DNA from: Volutella citrinella
Lineage: Eukaryota > Ascomycota > Sordariomycetes > Hypocreales > Nectriaceae
DNA: 64,000 nt
Reading direction: 5' to 3'
Assembly (NCBI GenBank): GCA_034401135.1
Contig: JAWZSP010000009.1
Span: 1,922,001 to 1,986,000, forward strand
Part shown: positions 11,142-22,621 of the stretch, one piece after another
Position numbering within the stretch: position 1 is the stretch's first letter
Layout of the letters: each line of letters starts with the position of its first letter
Program-made: the position numbers and the translations under genes
Notes under the pieces: model-generated
What the model was told of the DNA's origin: nothing
What the model saw: only the letters and a program-made list of their open reading frames with translations
Database searches by the model: none

Positions 11142-11873
11142 ATGAAGGTTTCTGTTGCCCTCTCTTTCCTGCTGGCCGCTGTCGCCACCGCCCAGCCCTT
11201 CCGCGCCGCCCCTCGCGCATGCCACATTACGGAGGACAAGGTGCAGATCTGTGAATCCGGACCTGCAGTAGGGCTCCCCAAAGCGACTCTCCCGGCGAAC
11301 TCTTCATTCTGACGTCCATATTAGCTTTGCGATGGCTGCGAGGCCGGCCCACCCGTGTTTGACAAGCGCGACGAGCTGGATGAGCATGTGGTATGTGGCA
11401 TTCAGAGAGATTCTGTGTCGTTTAATTAGCTAACGCTCAGTCCCAGGAGTGCGGATCTACCGAGATCAACGGTCGCAAGATGTGGAGGTGCTGGAGGAAG
11501 CCCGAGGGCAACACCAAGCGAGACGATCTGGCTGAGGTCGACGATGAAGACGTGGTATGTGTGATCCCCGCAGAGGTCCATCCTCGAACTACACTAACTC
11601 AACACTCAGGAGTGCGGGCCTACCGAGGTTGACGGTCGCAAGATGTGGAGGTGCTGGAAGAAGTCTGAGGGCCATGCCAAGCGAGCCTGCACCTACGACC
11701 CCGAGACTAAGAAGTCGTGCTGCAGCAGCGGCGACGTCCAGGTAAGAGCAGTCCCCTACTCCATGACCTGCCTCTCATACTGACCACGGCTACAGATCTG
11801 TGAGGGCACCAGGACCGGCAACGGGCCGTGGAAGTGGAGCTGCAAGCCTGGCGGTGAACTTGTTTGCAAGTAG
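11142..11873 (+). CDS. modular cysteine-rich secreted protein with Kex2-type sites and exon-encoded repeats
   Basis: Five exons (11142-11267, 11325-11390, 11447-11554, 11610-11741, 11796-11873), all starting and ending in phase 0, encode 169 residues. The four introns are 54-57 nt. The signal peptide is MKVSVALSFLLAAVATA. Exons 3 and 4 each begin with a repeat of the form ECGxTExxGRKMWRCWxK and reach a dibasic KR. Another KR lies in exon 2, followed by an acidic spacer, so the product looks like a precursor cut by Kex2. The last two exons carry SCCSSGDVQ and GPWKWSCKPGGELVCK. Total cysteine content is high. I do not recognise a named family. The design (signal peptide, KR-separated repeats, small size) suits a secreted effector- or peptide-type product; function is unknown. 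The first intron has a weaker donor (GTAGGG) and is the least certain boundary. Confidence 0.75.
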
Positions 11874-13031
11874 AGCACCACAGGCTGGCTTGGATTGAAT
11901 GACTGGCCCAGCATGGGATGATACAGAGGGCCCTCGGGGGTTTACGCGGCTGCTTGTACCATTGATGACATTAGATGACTTTTTACGACATTCCTTAGAG
12001 ATACCACGGCATGGCGACACCGCGACACCATCATTTAAATACGATTTAATAATCGGCACGGTCCTTACTCGGTAATAGATAGATGGAGAATCAAGAACAA
12101 GATTTGCATGGAATGCATTAGGGCCCTTGTGTGAGTGAGTGTGGACCGTTGCGTACGAGCGAAGCCAACGTGACTGCGTTTCGGCTGGAGTGGACTGGAA
12201 CCGGCAGTGACCTGGTTGATAGTACTGTGGCAACAACTTCAGCTGTCATCTCCGACTATAGCAATATGAGGAAGATGTGGCTTTTCACGCGCATGAACTA
12301 CAAGCTAGCTATCCGGTAGATAGCTACGGCCTTGACTTGGGTTCATGACAGTCCGTCTCTAGTCATTCTAGTAGGTGATGGACATCCCACCGGGTTCTCC
12401 AGTCTCGAACAAGGCAAACAAAAAAAATGTCATCCAATGATACACCAGACCGTAGTGAGATGTGACTTGAATTTGAGGCCCGACAGCTGCAAAACAGGGT
12501 CACAGCACAGCAATTTTAGCGTCCACAGAAGGCAAGGGCAAACTGGACTCCAGTAACATTGGATTGCACGTTTCATGAAACAGATCTTGTCATTGGTCGC
12601 CACCTGTATCTGGGGTTCCCGAACTAGATCCTGATTATCTGCAAAATTGGAGCAGGGCAATTTCACAGCAATTTTAGCCTCAAGCTTCGCGCAGGACAAT
12701 TAAGCGAAAACCCTTTTCACAACATTTTTAGCGTGAAGTGGGCGGAGGAAGACTTATGGAATTCACTCACCCACCTGCAAATGCGAGCGTGTGATGCGGC
12801 AGATTTGGAAGTGCACATCATTTTTAGCGTTCAGCGAGCAGAGGGTGCCTTGGTCTCAGCCCAGAGCACAGTCTGAGCCCCTGCTGCCTGCCCGGTAGGT
12901 ACTGCTGGCCAAGACACTCAGCCACTAAAGCAAGGAACACCGTGACCCGACTCTCAACTTCGGGGCCACTCACCACTCGGGACTGTGACCAACATAAGCC
13001 ATTTGATGGTACTCACTGGGATCAAGTCGCA
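11874..13031. other. intergenic region with a dispersed short repeat
   Basis: About 1.2 kb between the secreted protein gene and the HET gene. No gene. Four copies of a 20-bp motif lie in its right half and are listed separately. Confidence 0.6.
12506..12833 (+). repeat. four dispersed copies of a 20-bp motif (CACANCAWTTTTAGCSTNMA)
   Basis: Copies start at 12506, 12664, 12718 and 12814, all on the same strand. Each reads CACA-N-CA-W-TTTTAGC followed by a looser tail. Three of the four are preceded at variable distance by CTGCAAA. Spacings are 158, 54 and 96 bp, so this is not a regular satellite. It may be a decayed repeat array or a set of regulatory sites upstream of the HET gene; the sequence alone cannot tell. 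Confidence 0.6.
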
Positions 13032-14937
13032 ATGCCCCGACGGGAATGCAAAGGAAGAATCAGGTGCGAGCCATGCGGCCGCATATTCTCTCGGAGAGGC
13101 CTCGGAAGACTCAACACCCCGCAAGGCCTCACACACCGCACACGGGATGAGCTGATTGCCTCCAAATCCGAACAATGCTCGCTGTGCCATCGGATTCTCG
13201 AGCTTGTACTGGATAATGAAGATATCGTTTGGCCTAGCGACGAAGCGCTCGTGTTTCGCAACCGTTCCTCCAAGTCTGGGGCTCAGGGTGCATTGCCGCA
13301 ACACATAGACACACTCCAATTTGGTCCCAAGAGTAGCCCCGAGGCTGTCACAATCTTTCCATTTGCCAAACGCGGTAGCCTTGCACCTATCACACTCCCA
13401 TTACCTATTTAGACTAGATCTCTGACCCTTGGCAGGCGACCCGGCCGAGGACCTCATTGCGCGAAGACCATTGCCTCGGGATGTTGAGAGCGACCATGTC
13501 ATCGCATCCGCTAAGAAGCATATCGAAGAGTGCATCCAGCCTCACAAAAAGTCAGCAGCCCATAAGTTGTGTCAATATGCCAGAGACAAGGTGCTTCCCA
13601 CTCGTGTTCTCGACTTGGGCACTCCCAACAAGCCCTCGTTGCGCCTGCAAGAAAACGACACGCCGACTCACGCGCCGTATCTTGCCCTCAGCTACTGCTG
13701 GGGGAAACCGGACCCAAAAGCCCCACCTCGACCAGGAGAATTACGGATTAAAAAGAATGCAACTTACAGTGACTGGTTGAATGGGAAGATTCTGCTTAAT
13801 TCCCTGCCTCAGTCTATCCAGGATGCCATCGAGATCACACGCCGGCTCGGGTATCGGTATCTATGGGTTGACGCAATTTGCATCATTCAAGACAGCAAGG
13901 AGGACAAGCAGAAAGAGCTGTGTAAGATGGCTGCCATTTACAAAAACGCAACCATCACTCTAGCAGCAAGCATGGTCAAGAGCGCCGCGGATGGATTTCT
14001 TCGAGGGCCAAAGACTCGTGTTGATCCATACGTGCCCGACTACGAACTCACATTCCCCATGCCAAACGACCAATGGGGGACGGCTAATCTGGCCTTCTCT
14101 ACCGAGACGTTCGAACCAGATTACCCCCTGGATAAGAGAGGCTGGCCCTTGCAGGAATTCATGCTCTCGTCCCGGCTGCTGATATTCTCCAAGTACGAGC
14201 TGCTGTGGCAGTGCAAGGAGGTTGAGCTGACGAGTGTTACCGGGGGGTCTGACGTCCTCCAATACACCCAACTCCTTGAAGATCTGCCTTGGTTCGTGTT
14301 TGACAATGAAGAGATGTCTAATTTCGGCTCAACCTACGACGAGAAGGTCTACTCTTGGATCACCATCGTTCGGCAGTATACTGAACGAGATCTAACGGAC
14401 CCAAATGATCGGTTGCCCGCGCTCAGTGGTATCATACAAGAGTTAGAGAAACTGTGGCAAGATACAAGCTATCATGGACACTGGGGAGCTTCATTCGTGC
14501 AGTTGCTCGCATGGTTCAAGCCTGCGGAAAGCAGAGTAGCAGAACGACATCTGGAGCGAGCGCCCAGCTGGTCTTGGGTCTCTGTTGATGGCGTGATACA
14601 TTACGAAGGCAAAATAGATCCTGATGCCGAGGTTCGGGTCGTGACGATAGGTGCGGTGACGCTCCACGCCAGGTTGGCGAATTGCGACGACATCGACGGG
14701 AAATCAATACAGGAGCGGCCAGACCTTATCAATGTGGCTTGCAGGAAGGAGATTGCAGACACCGAATGCTATTATCTGCTGCTGGGCCAGTATTCAGTCG
14801 ATGAACAAGGAGTTGGCCTACTGGTCTTGGAACTGGAGAACAAACAGTACCGGCGGATTGGCTTGGCTACGTTCGACGACATGACGGTATGGGAAGACAT
14901 TGAGCATCGGGAGGTGGAACTCGAACACAATAAATAA
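13032..14937 (+). CDS. heterokaryon incompatibility (HET) domain protein
   Basis: Two exons, 13032-13374 and 13436-14937, with a 61-nt intron (GTAGCC...CAG) in phase 1, give 614 residues. The N-terminal part has four CxxC-like cysteines (CEPCG, CSLCHR) before the HET domain, often seen in this family. The HET domain spans roughly residues 190-345 with its hallmark blocks YLALSYCWG, LGYRYLWVDAICIIQDS and IYKNATITLAA. A later block, AERHLERAPSWSWVSVDG, is the usual post-HET motif. HET domains are TIR-like and trigger cell death when non-self is sensed at hyphal fusion; whether this copy does so is unknown. It ends 43 bp before the stop codon of the convergent STAND gene. Start choice: first ATG in the frame after an upstream region without one. 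Confidence 0.9.
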
Positions 14938-14980
14938 ATGGATACTCAAGTAAATAACTGTCAACATACATGCAGCTAGG

Positions 14981-17900
14981 TCAAAACGCCCTGCGTCTGT
15001 GAATCTTCTCATGCCTGCGGCAGTCACTGATTCGCGTAAAAGCCTTGCCGCAAGTAGTGCAGTTGTGTGGCCTCTCCCCAAAGTGCGAGTTCTCATGGCC
15101 TGTTAGAGTCACCTTCCTGGTGAATGTATCGCCACATATATGACAAGTAAAGGCGCCGGCTTTCTTACGAGGCTGCAGCGACTTGAAAGAGGACCGTCCC
15201 CCAACCAGGTTGGGGTGGTAGATGCGCATGTGTCTCTCCTTGTCCTTCCTCGTAGAGAATCCGATGGGCGCTGCCTTACATGGGTCCACGTCGCAGGGGT
15301 GCGGTCGGCTATGTTTGTCGTTGTGCGCGTCCTTTTCGTCCTTGTTGGCGAACCCGACGTAGAACATGTTGCAAGTCGTTCGATCGCACTTGAAGAACTT
15401 ATTGCCGTAGTAGTCCTCCATCTTGTCCCGTCTCACGGTTTGCTGGTCTGGTCTGAAGTCCTCCAGCACCAGGCGGTTTGACTTCAAGGCTTCGTCAATC
15501 TGTTTGATGCCAACTGTGTAGCGCTCTTCCATGGCGCCCCTCTGGTGGAGCCAGATGTGGTTCCAGATGGCAAGGAGGTTGCTGTAGCATGGGGACCCTT
15601 GGAACCTCTTGATGTTCTCCAGATTCAGGTCTTCCTCCACCTCAAGGTTCATGAAACTGCCATGAGTCGTCTTGAACAGTTCCAAAGCCTCGGTAAACTG
15701 GTCCGGGACACGTCCAGCACCGCTCTGGTTGCATTGCTGGATAACGGCATCGATGTGGTAGTGCCAATGTGAGCACGCATAATCTTGGAACGAGTAGGAG
15801 CCCTCGAGCGCTACCTTTTTTCTGTCTACTTCACTGTATCCATCGATGAACCAGGGAAGACACAAGTAGTTGAGGCAAAGGCTGGCCAATTGATATTGCA
15901 CTTCTTCACGCTCAATTTGACAGTTTCGGACGATTTCTCTAGTTGAAGGTGTCTGTCAGTTCCGTCATGTCGAGCATCCAGATGTCCATATGCACTTACT
16001 CGCGGGCTGTTGAATGGATGAGCCGCATCCGACCCTCTGTCATCACATGTACCAGGGGTCCCATGTATTTCTGCACATCTTGTCGAAGCATGCGGTTCTC
16101 AAAGTCCATTCGGCCAGTGTCAGGATCAAAGGCCAAGATGGACTGCATCTCGTGCCATTTGAGTGTCCTCTTTGCGCAAACGAGCCATCCCAATAGCGTC
16201 TTTGCTTTCAGCCACTTGGTTTCCCTGCCACCAGCACTTTTCACAAGCTTTTTCTTCACCATCCCCAATACCTTCTCGTACCTATACTAGAGTGTCAGCA
16301 GCGAGCATTGGCACATGAAAAAGGGCAAACTAGCATTTGCTGCAGCTCATAAGGCATCAGGTTGCTCTTGAGAGCGCTTCGCAGATCTCCCAGGGTATCT
16401 TGCTGCAACAAGTACTCCATGGCCAAGTGTGCAAAGAGAAACATGCCTTGAAGATGTTAGTTAAGCTCACTGTTGGAGGAGATTACATTCCTTGGCTTTG
16501 CCCGTGCACAGCAGCTATTATCTGCTTTTTATCATTTTCTGACAGATTGAAGCCTCCACTCGTGGATCCAATCGTTGCAAACTCTAGAGTCCTTTTCTCA
16601 ACGTACTTTAGAATGTCTTCGTTGTTGCAAGTGGTGTCAAGAGGGATGTTGCCGTCGTCACGGGGCATGAGCTTGTCCACATCTCCCATTGCACCAGTTA
16701 TGAACAACACTCGCAAGTGGCCCTGCAGGATATCGATGTCGCATCTTTCTACCATTTTCATGAAGAACTGCACAGTCTGTATTTTCTCGGCGTCCTGGCA
16801 CTCATCCAGTCCGTCAATGATGATGTACTGCCTGCCGGCATGCTCGACAAAGATCTCGATGAGGCTTTGGGCGATGTCCACATTGGTTAGAGAGTCGCCG
16901 CCTGCATTGGCCTTTTTGTCTTCGCACAGAGGTAGAATGTAGTCATCGGAATCTACCATGGTGTGTAAGAGGCCCTTGAGAATGCCGAGATGGTCTCGCT
17001 CGTTGTCGTCCTCTCCTTGGCAGTAAAAATAGGACATGTTGCTGCCACACAGTTCTTTTGAACAGATGCGTTCGACCTCATCTACGATACGGGATGCTAG
17101 CACCGTTTTTCCTGGAAACAAGAAATCAGACTTGTGGAAATGTGCTAAATGATCGAAGGCAGACCTACCGAATCCTCTTGGCCCATGTAGCCAGATGGCT
17201 GACTCTGGCGGGTTTTCATCCTTCATCCAGTCTGAGACGCTGCTGTAGCTGTTGAAAAGCCAATCTCCACTGTCTGCGCATATTCTGCTCTTTTGGAAAC
17301 GTTTATGCAGTTCGCTAGTATCGTTGGCCGACGAGATCCATGAGTGAATCTTGGCTGTCTGGTCCGTTATCCTCCGCCTTTCATTCTCACGGAATTCGAA
17401 CCATTCTCCCTTGAGATTGGCAGAATAAACTTGCAGGTCTGTTCTAGCGTATTGCCAGTTGATCTGCTCGGGCCCAGCGGCCTGGAGCTTATCACCTTGC
17501 GTCTTCAAGAACTCGGCGTGGGCCCTCAACGAATCTTTGATTCGCTTGAATGTGTTGCCCTGGTCTCTCCAAACGGACTTGAGGAGCTTCGGCCACACTG
17601 CGATCTTTTAGCGAGTTTTTTCACTTGATAATTTTCTTCGGGGCCTTACGCTTGAAGCGGAGAGAGAACAGGGTGTAGGCCGAGCGATGGAATCGCTGCA
17701 CGTCTTCGTAGACATTCTCCAGACATAACTTTGCCTCAGGAAACTCCGGGAAAAGCCGTCTGTATTCGAGAAACGGGGGCAAGAAGGCTCCGATTTCTTC
17801 GTACTCATTGAGTACATGATCAAAGGCCTTTTCTGACTTTTTGGTTTCCTACTCGCGAGTCAGCACACTCCCAACACCAGTTCCTCCAAACGCCTAAATT

Positions 17901-18233
17901 GTTGGACGGTTAAGAAAAACAACGAACCCGAAGCAGATAGATAGCAGACCCCCACACGTAGCCCATCTCTCGGTGCACCTGAAACCCGAGGAGCTGAAGG
18001 AGCTTCTGGAAATCTTCCATTCTATTCAGGAAGGATTCAATCCGACGCATGTTGACGAGGTTCAGAGTGGCATCTTGCTGGCCTTGGACGCCATTGATCT
18101 CCCGTCGGAGGAGGTTCGACGTGCTGGCTTCGAATTCTGCCTTGTCTTCCTGGCTGAGGTGACGGGCAAAGTCTTCTGCCAATGCAACAAGCCCCGCGAT
18201 GGTGTTTGGGCCGGGTGCCTCCGCCGAGTCCAT
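14981..18233 (-). CDS. STAND NTPase: N-terminal fungal STAND domain, NACHT, C-terminal C2H2 zinc fingers
   Basis: Seven exons reconstructed: 18233-17928, 17848-17650, 17597-17169, 17111-16491, 16446-16331, 16286-16000, 15938-14981; about 971 residues. The N-terminal region (FLNRMEDFQKLLQLLGF, GYVWGSAIYLLRETKKSEKAF) matches fungal STAND N-terminal domains (DUF7708 type). The NACHT P-loop GPRGFGKT is completed by splicing at 17169/17111, and Walker B is YIIIDGLDEC. A winged-helix-like stretch (KAKTLLGWLVCAKRTLKWHEMQ) follows, then Cys/His motifs and two classical fingers at the C-terminus (CHICGDTFTRKVTLTGHENSH, CTTCGKAFTRISDCRRHEKIH). Most fungal NACHT proteins end in ankyrin, WD or TPR repeats. 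One junction (16491/16446) needed to keep the conserved SQGMFLFAHLAMEYL lacks a GT or GC donor; a one-base frameshift there is the alternative. Proteins of this class act as inducible sensors in allorecognition. Confidence 0.8.
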
Positions 18234-18807
18234 TGCATACGTTTGGTGCTCGAGGTGGAGCGCAGACTGGGGCACGTTCAAATTGCTGTGAAGTGTGGAA
18301 GTGTCATGGATCGGTTAGATCAGGTTTGGCGGGGGACAGCAGGCTCGGTAGGACTTGAGAGATGATGTCGCCCTCGATGGATTTTCCTCACCGGTCGAGA
18401 CCAGGCTGCGTATATCCCAATGTGATTGGACGTCTCTGTCATTTCTCAGCCGCCAGCACACAACGACATGGGGCGCAGCGCTACGTTGATTGCTGGCCAG
18501 TTGTTTCACCGCAAGCCCCGTCGCCGCCTGATTTGCCCCCTACCCCCTAGGCGAACCAAATATCCCAACAGGTTGCCTCGTTGGAGCTGGGGAGGCAGCC
18601 TTTGCACGCCGCAGCCACAGCGCCTAGCTGAACTGTCGGTCAGGCATGTGCTTGAGACAGCGAGGGGGTAGGCTGGCTTCTGCGGCTCTGTAATTTCTCA
18701 ATCCACCACCAGTCGCGTAAGCTGCGTGTTTAATACGCCTCGTCGGCTGACGCGGACTTTGCACCTCCATCCACCACAAGCACCATCGTCATTTTGGCCT
18801 GCCAAAC
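18234..18807. promoter_or_regulatory. divergent intergenic region between STAND gene and SNF2 helicase
   Basis: 574 bp between two genes transcribed outward, so it must carry both promoters. No clear motif stands out. Confidence 0.45.
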
Positions 18808-21800
18808 ATGGATGGCAGCCGCAAACGACCTCATTCGGCGATTGAGCAGGATGATATCCCAGGCCAGCTGATGCCCACTGGGTTTGGCAACTGGAGTTAC
18901 CCGAATTTCGACGTTTCGAGCCACCAAGGACACTACAACGGTGTGCAATTTGGGGGGTTGGGGCTTCCAGGAGTGAACGACTTCTTCACACAACCGTTCC
19001 CCGACTTTTCTGGGTAAGAATTACTCTAGGATTAATTTTTCACGAACTAAGATTCCTTAGAAATGAGCTGTCGTTTCCTTCAGACAATATTTTCCCAAAC
19101 ACCCTCCCTCGTTTGCAAATCGATAGCCCACGAATGGACTTCAACGCCGTCGGAGATCAGACTGGCAGCAGTCTAGAGCCCGATACGGATACACTGTAAT
19201 AAAGCCACCGCCGGCATCATTAATGAATGCTTGCTAACCCGATAGGCCATCAATCTTCAGTACTCAGTCAACAACTTCGGGCGTCCGAGATGGCTCCCTA
19301 GCAAGCCAGCTGACAGTCGACTCGGGCACTCCTGCGAGCCAATCCATCTCTACACCGGATGTCCCAGCTGAAGACGACACCTCACAAGTTTGTTACGGCA
19401 GAGTAAGTCCGACAGCCCTATGGGAAGCCTAAACACTCATGCACTAGCCTAACTTGTCGCAGCTGCTTCACATCGACGTGAAACTGGTGGGCGAGATGCC
19501 AGTCATCATTGACAAACTGCAGGCGATGAGCAAGTCGAACTGCACTTTCGACATCATAGACCAAGAAGATACTGCAGTCCTTCGCTTTGTTGATGAGGAT
19601 ATAGACTTTGGCTTCTTGCGCGCCCACGAGTCCAAGGTCATCCTCACGTTAATGGGGCAACCAGGTTTCACATGGGAGCCTTGGGCACCAACAGCTGATC
19701 TCAAGGAGATTATAGAACGATCTCAGAAGCCAAGCGAAGCACTTGTCAAAGTTGAACTTTACGCCTACGGACAACGGAGCATGTGGAGAAGAGTAGGCGG
19801 CATCCTCTCACGCGCGAAACTATGGTTGCAAAGGCCAGAGATGGACAGGATCAGAGCCCCATATGAAAATCCACATTTCCTGAAGCTCGACGTCGACACG
19901 GACACGGTCATTGCGAATGAAGTGGTCAACAAAGCCGCCTTGCCCAAGAAAAAGTCGAAACCGGAACAATTACGAAGAATGGTTACGGAGGTGTACAACG
20001 AAGTCGATAATGATCAAGACCTCGAGCTGGTCGAAGGAGGAAAAGGTGTCAACAAGGCTTTACTTCCGTATGTGCATTTCATTTGTCCTATTACAGCAAG
20101 AACCGTAACTAATGAGCGTCTATAGGCATCAGCAGCAGGCGCTGGCCTTCATGCTCAGCAGGGAGTCTGGTAACATCCAGGAAAGGCACCGACTATGGCG
20201 GAAGATCACTCTGGATAAAGATACACATCAGTAAGATGGAACCCTATCGCCAGCCTCCACAGCACCTCTTACACTTCTAGGTATCAACACAAGATCGTCA
20301 AGGTCAAGAGGGTTCAGAAACCCGACGAAAAGGGTGGCGGCATCTTAGCTGATGACATGGGAATGGGCAAAACCCTCTCCACCTTGGCGTTGATCATGAA
20401 AACCCTGGAGAGTAGCCGAGAGTGGGCCAAGAAATGCGCTGCAAACGAGACCGGCAAAAGGCAGGTCAGATTCTCTGGCTCAACACTCGTGGTGGTTCCG
20501 TCTGCCTGTGAGTTTCCTTTCCTTCACAGATCCTTAGCCTTAGCTGACAGAACGCAGTACTGATCACAAACTGGATGAGGGAGATCAAAATGTAAGTTGA
20601 ACAACCCGTAGCTAGTGAAAGATCTGACCAGTCCAGCCACCTCGAAAAAGGCCTGGAGGTGATCAAGTACCATGGAAACAGACGAAAAAAAGATCTGGAT
20701 AAAATCCAGAAATCGGATATTGTCTTGACGACGTACCACACACTAGCGGTCGAGCATCAAAGATCTCTTGAAGCGCGGAAGAAACGTGTCAAATCTACAT
20801 TGCACTCTGTGCATTGGTATAGGGTGGTTCTGGATGAAGGTGAGCCATGCATCATTGTCTCTCCTCTTCTCTGGGCATGAGGACTAAAGGTTAATAGCTC
20901 ACACGATACGGAACCCGGCCAGCGGTTTCAATCATTCCTGTTGTGATCTGAAAGCAAACTCTCGTTGGTGTCTCACTGGAACCCCCATCCAAAACAAGCT
21001 CGCGGACGTCGGCAGCCTCTTTGCATTCATCAGAGCCGAACCCTTCCATGAAGCCAGGGTCTTCCGCAAATGGATCGAAGTCGCTTATGAACATACCCGC
21101 GAGGATCCACAGGAGGTCAAGAAGCGCTTGATCATGCTGCTTGGAGCATTCTGCCTGCGTCGGACCAGACAGGTCCTGCATCTACCAAAGCTGCAACGCC
21201 CAGAGCCAAAGATTATAGACTTTAGCCCAGAGGAACGCAAGCAGTATGAGAACACTAGGCGTACCCTGCTTCGAGGCATCGAGGCACAAGTTGGAGATTT
21301 GGAGAAAGGGTCCACGTTTGGTCTCTTCCAGATGCGCATGCAGCTCCGCATTCTTTGCAATCATGGGACATTCCAAAAAATGTTTTCTTGGTCACGGAGA
21401 CATCACCGCGAAGAGAGGGAGGCTGTCTACACTGAGCTGGGCCAACACGGCGAGTTCAACTGCTCCGGGTGCAAACAAAAGATGCCAATCTTGGGCTCAA
21501 ACCTTTCAGGGGGCATGTTTGATGAGTTCTGCAGGCACGTCCTGTGCTCAGAGTGCCTGGAGGACTCGAACCGCCCGAAGAAATGCCCGCTGTGCTCAGC
21601 CAGCAACAACGCATTGCCGAAACGCAGCCAGAGCGCCAGGGCTGACGAAACGGCAGCGGAGGATGACGGCGAGGATGGCTATTTCAAGTATGATGAAACG
21701 GCATACTCTACAAAGATGGAACATCTCATTGAAGACGTGTCTGAAAACCTGTTGGAGGAAAAGAGGCAAGTAATCCGACACCTATTCTGTGGACCAAAGC

Positions 21801-22492
21801 TGACTTGCACAGCATCATCTTCTCCTGTTGGACACGTACACTCCATCTGGTCGCCAGGTTTCTGGGAAAAGCCGAGATTCCCTTCAGGCGCATTGACGGG
21901 AACTGTCCTCTGCCTCAGCGTCAGACCTTTCTCGACGATTTCGCAAACAATCCCGATATTCCGGTATTGATCATGACCACGGGGACTGGGGCGTTTGGGT
22001 AAGTCATCTCCAAGCAGTCCTCGCAGCATCGACTAATACGATTCAATGCAGTCTCAATTTGACGTGTGCCAGCCGCATCTTCATCGTGGAGCTGCAGTAC
22101 AATCCCAGTGTGGAGAACCAAGCCATCGGTCGGGCCATTCGTCTGGGACAGACAAGAGAAGTTTGCGTCACCAGGTATATTATGCGGGACACGGTCGAGG
22201 AGGTTTGTGTTTGCATGCGCCAAGTACCAACCCATATGCTGACGCCGGATAGGAAATATGGCAGCAGCAGCAGTTCAAGAGGACTCTTGCCGAGGTTGGC
22301 TTCGACAAGACAAGTAGTATTACGGATACGCAGATGATGGAAGCGGAGACTGCGGTCACGGATGCTACGGATGTGGAAACAGTCAACGCGGGGATGATGA
22401 ATGAGGAGATGCAGAGGGCCATGGAGAGGATGAATAATGAGATGATGGATATCATTGGCAGCGGGCTTTTCGTCCAGGATACTCCTGAGTAG
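18808..22492 (+). CDS. SNF2-family helicase/ATPase with RING-like insert (Rad5/Rad16/HLTF type)
   Basis: Twelve exons (18808-19013, 19061-19195, 19246-19402, 19463-20067, 20126-20230, 20281-20507, 20558-20591, 20637-20839, 20898-21765, 21813-21998, 22052-22202, 22253-22492) give 1038 residues. The N-terminal third is low-complexity and Ser/Thr-rich. Motif I is DDMGMGKTLSTLAL near residue 428; motif II is DEAH, created by the splice near 557; motif III region is LTGTPIQNKLADVGSLF. A RING-like Cys/His cluster (CSGCKQKM ... FCRHVLCSECLEDSNRPKKCPLC, about 747-790) sits between the two helicase lobes, as in Rad5 and Rad16. Lobe 2 holds SIIFSCWTRTL and ENQAIGRAIRLGQTREV. Intron 9 (21766-21812) is a GC-AG intron with a perfect AG|GCAAGT donor. 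The likely role is ATP-driven DNA translocation in repair or chromatin work, with possible ubiquitin ligase activity. Confidence 0.92.
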
Positions 22493-22621
22493 GGGACGTT
22501 TAAATACGGCCCAGTTTCAAACCCTTCCCGTCCTTTCCTTCCTCCTATCCTTTCCGTTTAGAAGCAAATTTCCTTTTCGCCCGCCTTCTCTTGGCCGATC
22601 GTTCAGGTGCTAGACGCAAGG

